Shown here: positions 35,605-48,149 of the stretch, one piece after another
Numbering within the stretch: the stretch's first letter is position 1
Layout of the letters: each line of letters starts with the position of its first letter
DNA from: Nemophila menziesii
Taxonomy: Eukaryota; Streptophyta; Magnoliopsida; Boraginales; Hydrophyllaceae
Assembly: GCA_029959085.1 (NCBI GenBank)
Contig: JARWIR010000002.1
Span: forward strand, 45,194,233 to 45,258,232
Length of the DNA stretch: 64,000 nucleotides
Direction of reading: 5' to 3'
Position numbers and translations under genes: made by a program
The notes under the pieces: generated by a model
The model's input: only the letters and a program-made list of their open reading frames with translations
Database searches by the model: none
What the model was told of the DNA's origin: nothing

Positions 35605-35841
35605 ATGAATCAAATTAGGGGTCCAAAAGGTCATATGAAATTAGTAGAGGTTGAGTATGGTTCTATCATAGCAAATTTTGATAGCTTGGAGGACTACAAT
35701 AGAATTATGATGGGATTGTGGATGATACTAGATTGTTATTTAATAGTGAAAACATGGGACCCTTACTTCATGCATGCTTTCTCACGTAGCACTAGTGATA
35801 AAGATAGTTGCAAGACCAATGAGAATAGTGTCACGGGATGA
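35605..35841 (+). pseudogene. LINE ORF1 fragment, DUF4283 domain, copy Y2
   Basis: Reads MNQIRGPKGHMKLVEVEYGS, NFDSLEDYNRIMMGLWMILD, CYLIVKTWDPYF. GLWMILD is closer to the GPWMI-x-D consensus of DUF4283 than the Y1 copy. It is followed by a run of LINE ORF1-like sequence that ends abruptly at the 35954 junction, so its ORF2 has been deleted. Confidence 0.7.
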
Positions 35842-35954
35842 CAACAATAGGTGTCCAGTAATTTTGATAATTCAACTAAAAGAATACCAAACAAGTGAAA
35901 TCATAGAGAACCCGGCAGGTATCGTAATGTTTGTTAATGAATTAGTGGCAGATA

Positions 35955-36734
35955 ATGTTTTTCAGGTTTGTTTTCTAAGTCCCACACCTATTTATTATAC
36001 GATTTTTTTTTGTATTTTTCATTTTCTTAATGACAATAAGAAAATTAACTAATTAAGAAAGCAATAACCAAAAATAAATTTAACTGAGTTAACGAATTTT
36101 GTGGTTGTTTTCTTGTTATATATATATATTAGAAATACCTTGTATCTAAAGATATGGCAATATATACACTTTTTTATTTTAATAGAATCCGGTAATTACA
36201 AATGTATTTTATTTGTGCAAATAGAAAAAAGAAAATGTGTGCATTGTACAAGCTACCTTCCAATTTTGTTGGTTTCAGAGGAGACATCCTTGATGGGCGG
36301 TAGTATTTAACATATTAATAATAAAACAAATTATTTCAACATTTAAAGGTTTGGTTTTATTTTTTAATATGTCTCGGGTATGTTAAAACTTACCAAACAG
36401 GTAAGTTAAATGGAATTTAACTTGTAGTGCAAACTAACTAAAGATTTTGTATGTCAATCATAATTTAACTGGTAAGAAAATAATTATTCGGGTATGTTAG
36501 AATTTCATATACTAAACATGCATATAACTATAATTTAGGGACCATTTCGCAAATATTTAAACTATCTGATAATATTCAACAAAACATTATGTTGAGTATG
36601 AGCATAGGTTGTATTAATAAATGCGTCAACATCTCTTCTATCTTCATCTAAAGCAGGATGAACTAGAAAATTCTAGATATATCCTGTAAACTAAACATTA
36701 TAATCAAATTACAGGGAAATAAAGTGAAAAAATT
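35955..36734 (+). repeat. Fragment of block X left between Y2 and Z2
   Basis: Matches 53858-54636 (X2) better than 5402-6180 (X1). The left junction shares ATGTT (35955-35959) with both parent sequences; the right junction shares AAATT (36730-36734) with X2 and with the start of block Z. It is the scar of a deletion inside the first copy of a Z-Y-X tandem duplication. Contains no gene. Confidence 0.92.
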
Positions 36735-37318
36735 CTATATATAGATGTTATACACAAACATATGTGAGAGTGGTCGATTTAATCTAGTACTGTAAATTTT
36801 AAATTTTGTACATAAATTTTAAGATTTTGCAGTTTCCAAATGATTTATGTAAACTATTTTATATTAAAGATTTAAACGTAATATTATTTAGATTTTTTGA
36901 TAATTAGATGAATTGTTCTAATTAAACAAATTCTATTGATTGAAGTTCATTAATAACTAGATTACATAATTTTTTTATCTTTTAAAAAAATAGTTAACCA
37001 TGATATTTACATACATGTAAACATTCTTTATATTTGGTATGTGTTATAAATCTCAAAATGATCTCAAATTGATTTTGAACTTTATCATTGTTCTCAATGA
37101 TACATAAATTTGTTTATAATTAGACAAGCTAAATCTAGATTTGTTTTGCATCACTATTTTCCATTTTATAAAAATAAAAATAAATCCATTTTCATTAAAT
37201 TATTTTAGATTTCAATTGATATAATATCCATTAATCACATTAATGAGCACGAACCACTAGATAAGATTGAAAAGAAAAGCATAATAAATAATTAGAGACT
37301 TTTTTTCTAACAAATTTT

Positions 37319-37424
37319 TTTTATGTAGCTTAATTGGTTGGAGTCTTGCTATTTCTTCAGCACTGGAAGGTACATGGTTCGAATCCCCTCCTTAAAGGAC
37401 AACCCACATACCAGAAAAAAAAAA
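37319..37424 (+). mobile_element. Short tRNA-derived SINE-like insertion, copy Z2
   Basis: Same element as 24771-24873: A box TAGCTTAATTGG, B box GGTTCGAATCC about 50 bases later, then AACCCACATACCAG and an A-tail (37415-37424). Inherited through the Z duplication, not a new insertion, since both copies share the position. Confidence 0.65.
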
Positions 37425-38701
37425 TTGTTTTTGATAAAATTGAGTTTTCTTAGCTTTCTCTGTTTCATTATAAATTTAGTATATTCTTTTACTTTTGTTT
37501 AATATTCATGAAAAACTAGAAGTACATATATAACAATGCATAAAAGTTGCACCCTTATAAAAAGTATGAAGAAACTTTACCAATTTCATCACAAAGTTGT
37601 TTGTTGAATTTTATATATTTTGCTTAAAAGTGTTTTCAAATTTTTTTCTTTTACGCAAAAACACTAATTTTATAAATAAAGTATAGACATATTGTTCTTT
37701 CCTAACAAATATAGTACTTAACCAAGGCTAGAGTGACGAAAAACCTTAGTACTCCAATGTGTTTTCATGTAAGATCTGCTTCTCTGGCTACAAAATGATT
37801 TTTCTCCTTTGTAATAATAAGCCTTCCAAAAAAATATATCAAGATTTTTCCTATTCACTATGCCAAAAAAATTATAAGTTCTTCCGATCCAAAAGAAATT
37901 ATAATCGAAATTAACGGGCATCCTCGCCGACTTTACTAGGTTGTTAAGTGTAAATAACATTATCTTCAATGGTAAAGATGTAAGAGTTAAATATATTATA
38001 TACTTACCTTGATAATTCCTTCACACTCTCGATAATGAAAACTTCATCCGTGTATTTTGAAGTGCAAGCAATATATCAAAGATTTTGTCGAGCCATTTGC
38101 CTTAGACGATAGAGGGCTATGTTCCGGACATTACTCGTGCATTTTACTGGGGAGATGAAACTTTAGAAAGATTAATTTTTGTTATATAAATGTAAAATTT
38201 ATATGTAAAAAACAAGATTTAATCATGTTTTTGTTAAAGAGATGTGAATTATAAATGTAAAACCAGATATATTTTTTGTTCTTATCAATATATTTTATTG
38301 TTATATACTTTAAATTCCTTTTCATAGATAGTGATGTGCTTGGAAAATTGTTGTTTATTGGTACCTTAATGAATAAGTATAGTTGTTGTATAACTGATGA
38401 TTACATATAGTATATATTGCCTCTAAAAGAATTGAAACATATATAGTATAAGTTAATGAATTTAAGTTTCACCATTGAATTTCTCTATTGATACTGGAGC
38501 TGCTTATCTTGGAATTAATTTGTTGCAAGTATGGTTAAAAATTGGTTAATTTATGTAAAACAGCGATGCATTCATTCCTTTTAATACAAGATTAAATGAT
38601 CTTAGTAATGTCCTATCGAGTTGTAATGCAACATTATTAATCCATGCTCATGGTTTTATGTTTTATGCAGTGTTTAAAAAATTTGCTCTTTTTTTGTTAC
38701 A

Positions 38702-38851
38702 ATGGAGGTCCATGGACCATGGAATAAAACACAAGAATTAGCTCAAGAAATCTTCAGAACCCAAAGTGAAAATCCTCCTAGAAGTTTTCTGTTCGAATTC
38801 GGCTTTCGTGAGTATTCCACATATCTCATCGAGAGGATCGTGGAATGAAGA
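38702..38851 (+). pseudogene. Exon of an unrecognised gene, copy Z2 (stop near end)
   Basis: Counterpart of 26119-26268. The ATG and most of the 50 codons are kept, with N-to-T and N-to-I changes. The second-last segment reads IVE then TGA (AATGAAG instead of AAGGAAG), so the frame stops three codons before the splice donor (GTAAGTG at 38852). Confidence 0.45.
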
Positions 38852-39165
38852 GTAAGTGTTGGACTATCTTAAGCCAAATCTTGCTAATCAATCCGCGCAC
38901 GTATTTGCTTCTCTTTAAAAAAAATTCTCTCTAATACGTCTCATATGTCCTCTTTTTCTTTCCTTATATTACCGCTTCACAATCAAGTCCTGACAATTCC
39001 AAAACCTCTCCAGGTGCTACAAATAGGCTCCCTAAACGGGATGCAAATAACACAGATTGAGATGACTTATCACCCGTAGTCATAGGATAAAATAAAATGG
39101 TTCTTCCATAGATTCAGTATTAACAAAGACCGGAATATGTTTTTGGGAATAGATTTGGAAGGTTC

Positions 39166-39485
39166 AAAATTTTAGTCATCACCGTTACAAAGCAAATTCA
39201 CGAGCGCATGAGTTAATATTAATCATCATAGGAATGAGGGTAGAGGTGTTGAAGATGAGCCGCCAAATCACCAAATCAGGAGAAGGATGATATTCGAGGC
39301 ACTGCGCCTTCTTCACCAAAGGCTGCAACAGGCTCAGAAGAACCAGTAACCCAAACTGGAGAAAAGGATCAAGAAGCTAATGACGCTAATTACCTGACTT
39401 GTTCTATATGAATGACAATGAACTTTATCCAATCCCAACTTACCCACACCTCTTGTGCACGGATGAACAAAATCAGAACGGTTGT
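39166..39485 (+). pseudogene. Glutamine-rich exon remnant, copy Z2
   Basis: Counterpart of 26590-26905, almost unchanged: RRMIFEALRLLHQRLQQAQ then a stop. It lacks a few bases present in Z1 in the GACGCTAAT...TACCTGACTTG region. Followed by the same possible donor AAG|GTATGG. Confidence 0.4.
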
Positions 39486-39807
39486 AAGGTATGGAAATCT
39501 ACACTCGTTATTCGATTACATATAGTGTATACATATCTATGATAATTTAGATCACAACTTAGAGCACCCGGAATAGAAACATGACCAGTCGTCTGCCAAA
39601 TTCTACCCTTCCCAATAGTTCCACATGCTCCCCTGAACTCAAAAATTGTGTGTGTTCCATAGGAGAAAAATGAACAAATGAGCTGATGGATAAACAAGAG
39701 TGGCCATGGAAACGGCGCAGGAACTTTCATATTCGTGAATATTATTAATTATACTTGTGTTCCCCTTATTGTGATTAATTTTTAATTTCATTAAACCAAA
39801 CTACTTT

Positions 39808-41480
39808 TAAAATTGTAGAGGTGTCAATAGTGAAGTATTAGGATAGAAGTCAAGTAAATGAGAGTGAGTCATAAACCTCACATTAAAATAATGGTGGTGG
39901 TGGAAACCAAGGCGGTTGGCTCTGAGGAAACATCAATTTTTAAATCCAAACATATCCATTAAAGTTGATGTGATTGGATTTTCGGGAGAATTTAAATCCT
40001 TAAGAATAGAGACGATATAGTTATTAAAATTTTAACGGTTAGTAAACAAGTTATTAATCTACTTATATCTCAAGACTAATATAACCCTTATATTTTATAT
40101 GCTCCTAAAACATGGATCTGCGAAAGACTTTGTGACGCTTTGGTGGCAGGAGGAATATTCACATTCCGTGGATTGTAACTAGTTATTTTAATAAAAAAAA
40201 ATTCGTTGAGGACAAGAGTGAGGTACTCCAGAAACATATAGACTCATAAGAACATTTTAGAGATGGAGAAATTTTTAAGTTTTGGATGATTGGAGATTTT
40301 TGGGTTATAAATTCACACAGAGCGGTTCGTAGAACTCAAGGATGAGGAAAATGATGTGACTCTATATGGCCTACGGAAATGATATCTGGCGAGAAATGTT
40401 TCAATACCCAAAGGTTCATCACCGCCCCCAACTCATTTAGAACACTTTATTATTCTCATCAAGATTTCTTCTATACCATTTAACAATAGAAAGCGGCATC
40501 AGATCTATTTTGAGGTAGCCTGGTGTTTCCACGAAGGCTAATGAGATTTTGTAGGGAGCAAATAGGATGTACTTAGGAGTACAATTTGAGAATATGTAAA
40601 GAAGATGTGACAAGATTTATCGACTTAGAAACATGATAATTTTGGGGATATCTTCAGCAATAAAAGGAACCTCATGGCTTGGCTGGCAGAGATCCAAAAG
40701 GCGTTGCAAATTTCATACAATGCAACCCTAGTGAAATTGGCGATTGGGTTAAGTAAGAAATATGAGAGTGTTTTCGAGCAAGAAGAAAGACATTGGTTCA
40801 AGCAAGTGCGATCAAATTGGGTTCACTCACGAGACAAAAATATAAAATTCTATAATTTGCATATGTTAGTAAAAAAGGGCAAGTCAATTCGACGGGGAAT
40901 TAATAACAACAATAATGAATGGCTTGAGATAATCAGATAACATGGGTGAAGGACTTTTTTTAGAACTTGTTCTCGCTAGATGACACCATAGTATGGTTAT
41001 TTTCACTTCTTAATATGCCTACTCTGAATTCAGTTTCCATCCAAACATTATCTGCGAGCGCTACTAGTGTATAGATTTGAGTAGAGGTAATCCAGATGCA
41101 ACCCCACAAGTCACTATGACCAGATGACATGACAACAGGGTTCTACCAAAAGTCTTAGGAAATAGTCGGTCCTTCAGTTTGTAATATGCTAAACCAGATG
41201 TTACAAGAGACTTATTTTTAGATAGAAGTCCATGGCACATCCATACACTTGATTCTGCAGATCGAAAGTCCAAAGTTCATCACATAAATTTGACCGAATA
41301 GCCTTATTAATGTGTGTTTCAAGAGTTATATATAATTATTGTATAATTAACTTCGTCCAATGCTAGCAGAAGTGATAGGCCCATATTTCTTCTAAATCGA
41401 TTGAAGATCGACAACATCGTGCTAGTTAATGAAGAAGATTACTTTATGAGGCATGGATAGGATAGATGAGTGTTTATCGA
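39808..41480 (+). pseudogene. LINE ORF2 remnant (endonuclease and N-terminal RT), copy Z2
   Basis: Sister of 27230-28900 with the same frame breaks: the ETK endonuclease motif, the linker open at 40674-40940 (HWFKQVRSNWVHSRDKNIKF; G to R compared with Z1, which damages the conserved GDKN-x-KF motif), and the RT phrases PDDMTTGFYQKS and LRPMLAEVIGPY with the same two stops. Clearly already dead when block Z was duplicated. Confidence 0.85.
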
Positions 41481-41916
41481 ATTAAACGTGGTTGGTTTGA
41501 GTGTATTACTATGTTTAAGCGAGGTGTTGAGTTCGTAAGTATAAATTCTGTTGAATAAACAAATAAAAATAATTAAAGAATGGATAAACTTTATAATGGT
41601 TTAGCTCACAATTTCCTTGTGATTGCATGATAATCCTTTGATAACAATGATTATATATATATATATATACCATATCAAGACCATGTTCGCTCCCATGGTC
41701 TCTTGCGTGGTTTACACGTTATGAGAACTAATATTCCTATTCTTGCAGAGCATGCTTCTAAATAGTGGTACGTCTTTTAACCGTTGAGCATGTGATGGCC
41801 TATCTTTATGGTGATCAAAACTTGATCTTCCCAACTCCTTGAGTGGACCAAATATACTCCAATATGGCTTTCTGTTACTGGAAATATTGAACAAGAAAAC
41901 AAAAATCATTTTCTAT

Positions 41917-44430
41917 AAAAAAAAAATATTTACAGAAACAAAAACTAGGCCTATTTGTTTCAGTTTTGCGTATGGAATGTCTTCGCTGATAGATTATTTT
42001 GGAAATTTTTTTCACGTCTTTATACAATTCCTTTGTTTTTTGTAATTGCAAAATATAACTAGTATATCGTAATTCTGTAATTTTTCTAACAAATAATTTG
42101 CAGTTTGATGTGTAAATTATAATCAAATAAATACATAAACATTATGGATTGCGATAAAAAAGTTCTTCAGGAATTAGAATTAATTTTTTTATCATGTCTA
42201 TAAATTTATTTATTTAGTAAAAAATATGACTCTCTAGTGAGCAAATGATATGTTGGAGGAGACTTATTTTGGGTAAGACCATCTCGAATATTAATTCACT
42301 TTTTGTACTTTATATTATCATAAGTCGAGTCTAAACCAGGTGAGCTAGCTCATCTGGCCAGGGCTCTGTCTCTCAAGTGAGAGGTACAGGGTTCGAATCC
42401 CGCAGGCGGCAGAAATTTATTAAAGTTTGGAAAGTTCTCTCAAGTGAGAGGTACATGGTTCGAATCCCGCAGGTGGAAGAAAGTTATTATGTTTGGAAAG
42501 TTTCCAAGGTCCGAAACCCTCCCCAGAACATGGGCAACCTAGTTCTGATTGCCTGGAGGTATGGTTGGGGAGGCAGTCATATCTCCCGGGGGACTAGTCG
42601 GGTGTAAGCCCGGGAACCCTCGTCATCAAAAAAAAAAAAAAAAAAAAAAGTCGAGTCTAAAAGTAATCACAAAATTATTTTGGCACATCAACTTCTACTT
42701 CCTCTATTTCCATTACTCAATAACATTATTCAATATTCTACTATTCACTTATCATTTGATTTTCAATTATATTGTTTATTCTTTCATCTAAGGTCAATAG
42801 CGGGTCAGATAAACTTACTAAACCCTCTAGGTGCTCCAACCACTAAGTATGATTAAACTATCCCTATCTCTGGTAATGTCTTTCCATAATCTATTTAACG
42901 AGTCACTGTATTACATTGATCCAACCCTCAATAGTGTAACTTTTATGACAATAAACACACACTATCTTAAAACCTCTCACATCCTCCATAAACATATCAC
43001 AATCTTACAAAAATTCACACTTCCCTCTCCAAAATATTTTCAAACCAAAGTATTGAACACTTGTTGAATTCCCCTTCACCCACAAAACTAAAATTTAATT
43101 TTTTACTTAAAAAAATAAAACAAATATAGAGCAATACACAATTATAACCATTTCCATGTCATCGACCATATTATATATATCCTAAATAATACTCGGTCAA
43201 GGTGAGAAAATGGTATTCAACTTATAAACATATCATCCTATAATTTGTTCTCTCGTATTAGCCCATGATAATACACAAAAATGAAACTGCTCCAGCTATA
43301 TACCCTACATGGGATATAAAACCATCACCCAAGTTGTCCTTATATTATCTTCCAAGCGACGTGTCGTGTTCATCTTGGTATACCGGTTGATATCTATCAA
43401 TCCTCATTTTTCTTTTGCCTTCCTTATTCAACTCACCCACGCATACATCAACACACAGTCTCTACCAACACCAAACATTTCTTAACAACTGCCATTTGAA
43501 TTCAAAGTCCACTACCAATATAAATCCTACACCATCAACAAGAAGCTATTATCCAAGAACTAAAATTTTATGTAAACGTTAATTTGTTGTAAATAAAATT
43601 CTTAAAAACATCAAGACAAAACCTTATTTTAGATTTATATAAACACACTAATATTGTACCTTCAAACTCTTTTATCCACTTTCCTATTTTCTCGAGGTTT
43701 TCATACACTTTCAAAAATATTAAACATTTTAAGATTCTTTTTGTAAGTAAGTATCAATTTATATTATAATGAAACAAATCAGTTTAACAAACAATTTATT
43801 GGGAAATAATTAATCCCAGTAACGCTCTAGTTAACTAAAACTACGTCGCCCCGTTTTCTTAATGAGCACAAGTCTTGTTCATCTGGAGTTAACTAACTCG
43901 AATCGTTAATTTAGAATACTAATTCTAGGATAACCGTAAAAAGTATTACCCTCTGATTAGTTCGGTTAATCTCGAGATAACATGGGGTTTACCTTAAATG
44001 AAAGTAGTAAAAAAATTCATTATATTCAACCTTTTTAGAATAAAATTTTAAGAATAATATATGTATTACATATTTCTAAGATCTATTTCGAACATACTAC
44101 TAAGCAAACAACACCTTTGATATATTACACATTTTTTAATTTGACACTAATAAAATAAGATCTCGGCATCCTTTCGAGAATCTTGCTTGGTCCTTTCAAA
44201 TAAATTTATATTAAAAAGAACGTAATCCTCAATAAAAATTAATATAATTTGAATAAAAGTATGCAATACATAAAATTAAAAATATCTCATAGTATTTCTA
44301 GGACATGAGATGTATAATTTAAAATAAGGATTAGGTTGGTAAAACCAACTAATGAGATCAAATTTAATAATGAGATATTATATATGAAAAAAGTTATATA
44401 AGTTGAACTTTTTTTTTAATGTGAATTAAG
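41917..44430. repeat. Module tail, copy T3
   Basis: Nearly identical to 29340-31570 except for the SINE at 42336-42647. No gene. The right end, after AATGTGAATTAAGGCAT at about 44433, is cut by the deletion-with-filler junction. Confidence 0.85.
42336..42647 (+). mobile_element. tRNA-derived SINE with poly-A tail and 14-bp target-site duplication
   Basis: Target-site duplication AAGTCGAGTCTAAA at 42322-42335 and 42648-42661, and a single intact copy of that sequence at the matching place in Z1 (29744-29757): a complete insertion with its empty site. The A box TAGCTCATCTGG is at 42346-42357, and the B box GGTTCGAATCC occurs twice (42390-42400 and 42457-42467) because a 47-base segment (42369-42415) is repeated at 42436-42482. 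A tRNA-unrelated 3' body ends in a long A run (about 42628-42649). It is non-autonomous and would depend on LINE machinery. It inserted after the Z1/Z2 duplication. Confidence 0.95.
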
Positions 44431-44768
44431 GCATATATATTGTCACTCTAATGAGATATTACATATGGGTGTAGTGGTCAGTTTAATCTATAGTTAATTT
44501 TAAATTTTATATTATGGAAAGTGTTGTAATTAAACTTTTGGGGAGTAACTTTATTTAGATTTGTTGATAATTAGATGAATTATTCTAATTAAACAAATTC
44601 TATCAACTGAAGTTCATTAATAATGGTTCAAAATCTAATTAGTACTAATGACATTTTTTTTTTGTTTTTTAAAACAGATATACAAAGATCATTAGTCATG
44701 ACATTTCAATATATAACAATATTTCATATATCTAGTAAGTCTTAATCTCAAAAAGGAAGAATTGGTTG

Positions 44769-45205
44769 AATATTCTTCCCAATAGAGAATTTCCTCTTCT
44801 TTTTGTTGGGATACAAGGATATGATGAGCAGGAAAGCAACAATCCCTCATGGTTTAACTGTATTGAGGTAAATAAAGTGGTTGATTTGGTCAAAAGTCTG
44901 GCGATAAGAAGTACATGGCTATTAGAGAAGGAGATAGGTGTAATAACTCTGTATCGTCAACAAGTGACTAAAATTACAAGAGCTTGTGAAAGACTAGGCT
45001 TAAATAAGGTTAAGGTTGGAAGAGTTGAGCGGAGCAAGAGAGAGAAGTTATTATCGTGTCTACAGTTAGATCAATACGTGGATACATGAAAGATGAACTA
45101 ATTAAATCCCTTGGATTTTTTACTAATCCAAGAAGGTTTAATGTTGTCGTTACACTAGCTAAAACGCTACTTATTATTGTTGGTGATCCCCACATTTTGC
45201 ATAAG
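44769..45205 (+). pseudogene. SDE3/MOV10-like SF1 RNA helicase, C-terminal fragment, copy Y3
   Basis: Reads FPLLFVGIQGYDEQESNNPS, WFNCIEVNKVVDLV, EIGVITLYRQQVTKITRACE, GLNKVKVGRVE in one frame (to 45089) and STVRSIRGYMKDELIKSLGF, TNPRRFNVVVTLAKTLL, IIVGDPHILHK in the next (45056-45283). GIQG is retained here, as in intact family members, where Y2 has RIQG. It has the same missing FQGQ and the same TLAK in place of TRAK as the other copies. No flanking exon of the helicase, upstream or downstream, is visible. Confidence 0.88.
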
Positions 45206-45948
45206 ATAAAATTTCCTTTTATTTATTCATCTCTTTCATTTTCTAGAAATAAAATTTTATACATTATTTTTAGAGTATTTTAGATTTCAATTGATATAAT
45301 ATGTACTTAATTAATTGTATTCTTCAAACATAAGATAGAAAATTGTTAGTCTAACATGCAAAAACTGCTCATGAATATTATAAATTGCAAATGTGTCATC
45401 TTTAATAACCTTAGAATACCTTAAAAGAAACCTTCATATTGGCTATTAAGGGACAATTTTTTGGTAAGAGTTAAGTTACATTACTTAATCAACATAACAA
45501 ATTTGTTAAAATATCCAAGTTCTCAACTTGTAATCATGAAAATCAAAGTTAGATAATGAGCATGAGCTACTAGATAAGACATAGTAAATCTGAAAGAAGC
45601 CAAAAAAAATTAATTTGGGTACCTTTTTGTAACAAACATTTGTTTTTGATAAAGTTGAGTTTTTTTAGGTAAAAATTAAATTGTCTGATATTTGCTTTAT
45701 CAGTTTCATGATAGATTTAATGTCTTTTTTTTTTACTTTTGTTAATTATTCTTAAAAGCTGAAAGTACATATATATTGTCACCCTAATAAAACGTGTGAA
45801 CAAACATAAGTCGTTTGTTGATATATTTCGTTTAAACGTTGTTTCAATTTTTTTACTTTTACACACAAGGGCTATATTTTATAAAAAAAGTAGGTTTACT
45901 AAAAAATATGATTATTAACTAGGGCCAGAGCGAGGACAACCCAAAACC

Positions 45949-46195
45949 ATGAACATGATTACCAAAAAGTTTGAGGAGCCAATTGGGGTGGTGGGGTTAG
46001 CAATTTTGGCAACCATGCATGAAGAAGATTCACAAGATACAATAATAAAAAAATAAAGATGCAATCTTTTCTCAGTCGCCAAAATCATTAATTATCATAT
46101 CCATGTTCAACTTAGTGGGTAGTTTTAATAATAGAACCATTAAGAAAATGTCAACTTGGAAAGAGATGGAGAAGTCCAGAAGATATACCCTGTAA
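45949..46195 (+). pseudogene. Unrecognised frame, copy Y3 (truncated by stops)
   Basis: Counterpart of 20635-20859 and 34117-34363: MNMITKKFEEPIGVVGLAIL, ATMHEEDSQDT, then TAA in the 22-base A-rich stretch shared with Y2. Same conclusion: a remnant or chance frame between the helicase fragment and the glutamine-rich exon. Confidence 0.3.
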
Positions 46196-47002
46196 AGAAT
46201 ATTAAAAAAAATACTAACTCATGTATATTTTGATGGTAAATTATTTGGGGTAACTATGTAACTGAGGGGAACGACTGTGATATATTGGTACTGCGACTAC
46301 TGGTTTGAGTTAAATATATTATGTATTTGTCCTGACAATTCCTTCACACTCTAGATAATGAAAACTTCATTTGTGGATTCTGAAGAGCAAGCAATATATC
46401 AAAGATTTTGTCGAGCCGTTTGCCTTAGAAGATGAGTGCTATGTTCCAGATGAAATTTTAAAAAGATTAGTTTCTGTTATATAAATGTAAATTTTAAATG
46501 TAAAAATAGGATTTATTCATGTTCTTGTTAAAGAAATGTGATAATAAATGTAAAACAAGAAAAATTTATTGTTCTTTGTTAAAATGTTTTGTTGTTAAAT
46601 ACTTTGAATTCATATCATGGTTAATGATGTGCTTGAAAAGTTGTTTGTTGGTACCTTAATGAAACAAGTACAACTAATGTATAACTGATGATCCAATGTA
46701 TATGTGTATTCAATGTATATGATTACAAGTCACCCCACTTGAATTTCTCTTTTGATATTACATCCCAAACCAAACAAGAATCCTGGATGTGCCTATCTTT
46801 GAAATAGTTTGTTAGAAGTATATATGATTGAGAATTGGTTAAATTATGTAAAACAAGCGATGCATTAAAATGCTTTTAATACCAAATCCTAATAATGTCG
46901 TATTGAGTTGGAATATAACACTCATTAATCCATGGTCATGGTTTTATGTTACATGCAACATTGTCAATAGTGTTACTTAATCCTCTTATTTTTAAACAGA
47001 AC

Positions 47003-47370
47003 GATAACTCCATGGATTAAGTAATTGACAAATATTAGAATTTGTTCTCGGGCTCAATTGATTCAATGCAGGGCATGGAAATCGAAGGTTCAAACAAGCG
47101 CAAGAGTAAATATTAATAATCTTCATAAGAAGGAGAGTAAAGGTGACGAAGAAGAGCCACCAATCACCTGTTATATATTGATGTTATTCGAGCCATCAAG
47201 GCACTATGCCTGCTTCACTAAAGGATGCAGCACGATCAAGAACCTCAAAAGCAAGAAGTGAATGGCGCTAATAAAAGGCTTGACTTGTTCTATATGTGTG
47301 AAAATGAACCTCGTCCAAATCCGACGTACCCACAGCTCCTGTGCACGGCGGAACAAATGCAAAATGGTTG
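47003..47370 (+). pseudogene. Glutamine-rich exon remnant, copy Y3
   Basis: Counterpart of 21664-22030. A one-base loss at CACCAATCACC (about 47158) shifts the EEPP-NHLL frame; the downstream part is as in Y2, with NGANKRLDLFYM and PNPTYPQLLCTAEQMQN. Non-functional. Confidence 0.4.
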
Positions 47371-47435
47371 TAGGGTATTTAAAATCTATTTGATTACATA
47401 GTTACAATATAGGTTATACATATCTATCGAATAAA

Positions 47436-47672
47436 ATGAATCAAATTAGGGGTCCAAAAGGTCATATGAAATTAGTAGAGGTTGAGTATGGTTCTATCCT
47501 AGCAAATTTTGATAGCTTGGAGGACTACAATAGAATTATGATGGGATTGTGGATGATACTAGATTGTTATTTAATAGTGAAAACATGGGACCCTTACTTC
47601 ATGCATGCTTTCTCACGTAGCACTAGTGATAAAGACAGTTGCAAGACCAATGAGAATAGTGTCACGGGATGA
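47436..47672 (+). pseudogene. LINE ORF1 fragment, DUF4283 domain, copy Y3
   Basis: GHMKLVEVEYGSILANFDSL, EDYNRIMMGLWMILDCYLIV, KTWDPYF, as in Y2. This copy is followed 0.5 kb later, same strand, by LINE endonuclease and RT sequence (48150-49640), the order expected of one LINE (ORF1 then ORF2). The zinc-knuckle part of ORF1 is not recognisable in between. Confidence 0.72.
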
Positions 47673-48149
47673 CAACAATAGGTGTCCAGGAATTTTGATA
47701 ATTCAACTAAAAGAATACCAAACAAGTGAAATCATAGAGAACCCGGCAGGTATCGTAATGTTTGTTAATGAATTAGTGGCAGATAATGTTGCATTTTAAG
47801 GCAGTGATAAATGGAGTAGTGACACAGCTTTACAGGATATTTTCTATGATAATTTAGAGCACCCGAAACATGACCAGTCTTCTACCAAATTCCGTAATTG
47901 CACATAGTTCCACCTGTTCTCCCGGACTTGAATATTGTGTGTGCTCCATAGGAGAAAAATGAAACGATCTTGTAATCTTGATCGAGGGAGATGAGATTTC
48001 CGAGTTGATGGAAAAACGAGAGTGAGCATAGAACCGACACAGGGGTTGTCGTATTTCTGAATAGTATTAGTTTTCTCTATGTTTCCTTGATTGTGAGTAA
48101 TTTTGTATTTCGGAGGATGGGGTTTTTCTGACCATCCAATCAATATTTT

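Larger units (their letters stand above)
31571..35954 (+). repeat. Segmental duplication block Y, copy 2, with module 5' part
   Basis: 31571-32640 matches 16491-17760 and 22746-24160 (diverged); 32640-35954 matches Y1 and, more closely, Y3. It ends at 35954-35959 where, instead of GCATTTTAAGGCAG as in Y1 and Y3, the sequence jumps into the middle of block X. One 16-base loss within TTTAGAT...TTAGATGAATT (about 32744) is private to this copy. Confidence 0.9.
36730..44430 (+). repeat. Segmental duplication block Z, copy 2
   Basis: Nearly identical to 24157-31570; carries the same short SINE, exons, LINE ORF2 and tail, plus a private 0.3 kb SINE at 42336-42647. Ends at about 44430, where a 1.1 kb segment present between Z1 and Y2 (about 31534-32648) is missing and a short filler joins it to Y3. 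Confidence 0.95.

Noticed and set aside
42346..42467. One or two tRNA genes by B boxes
   Set aside because: Target-site duplication, poly-A tail and empty site in Z1 show a SINE.
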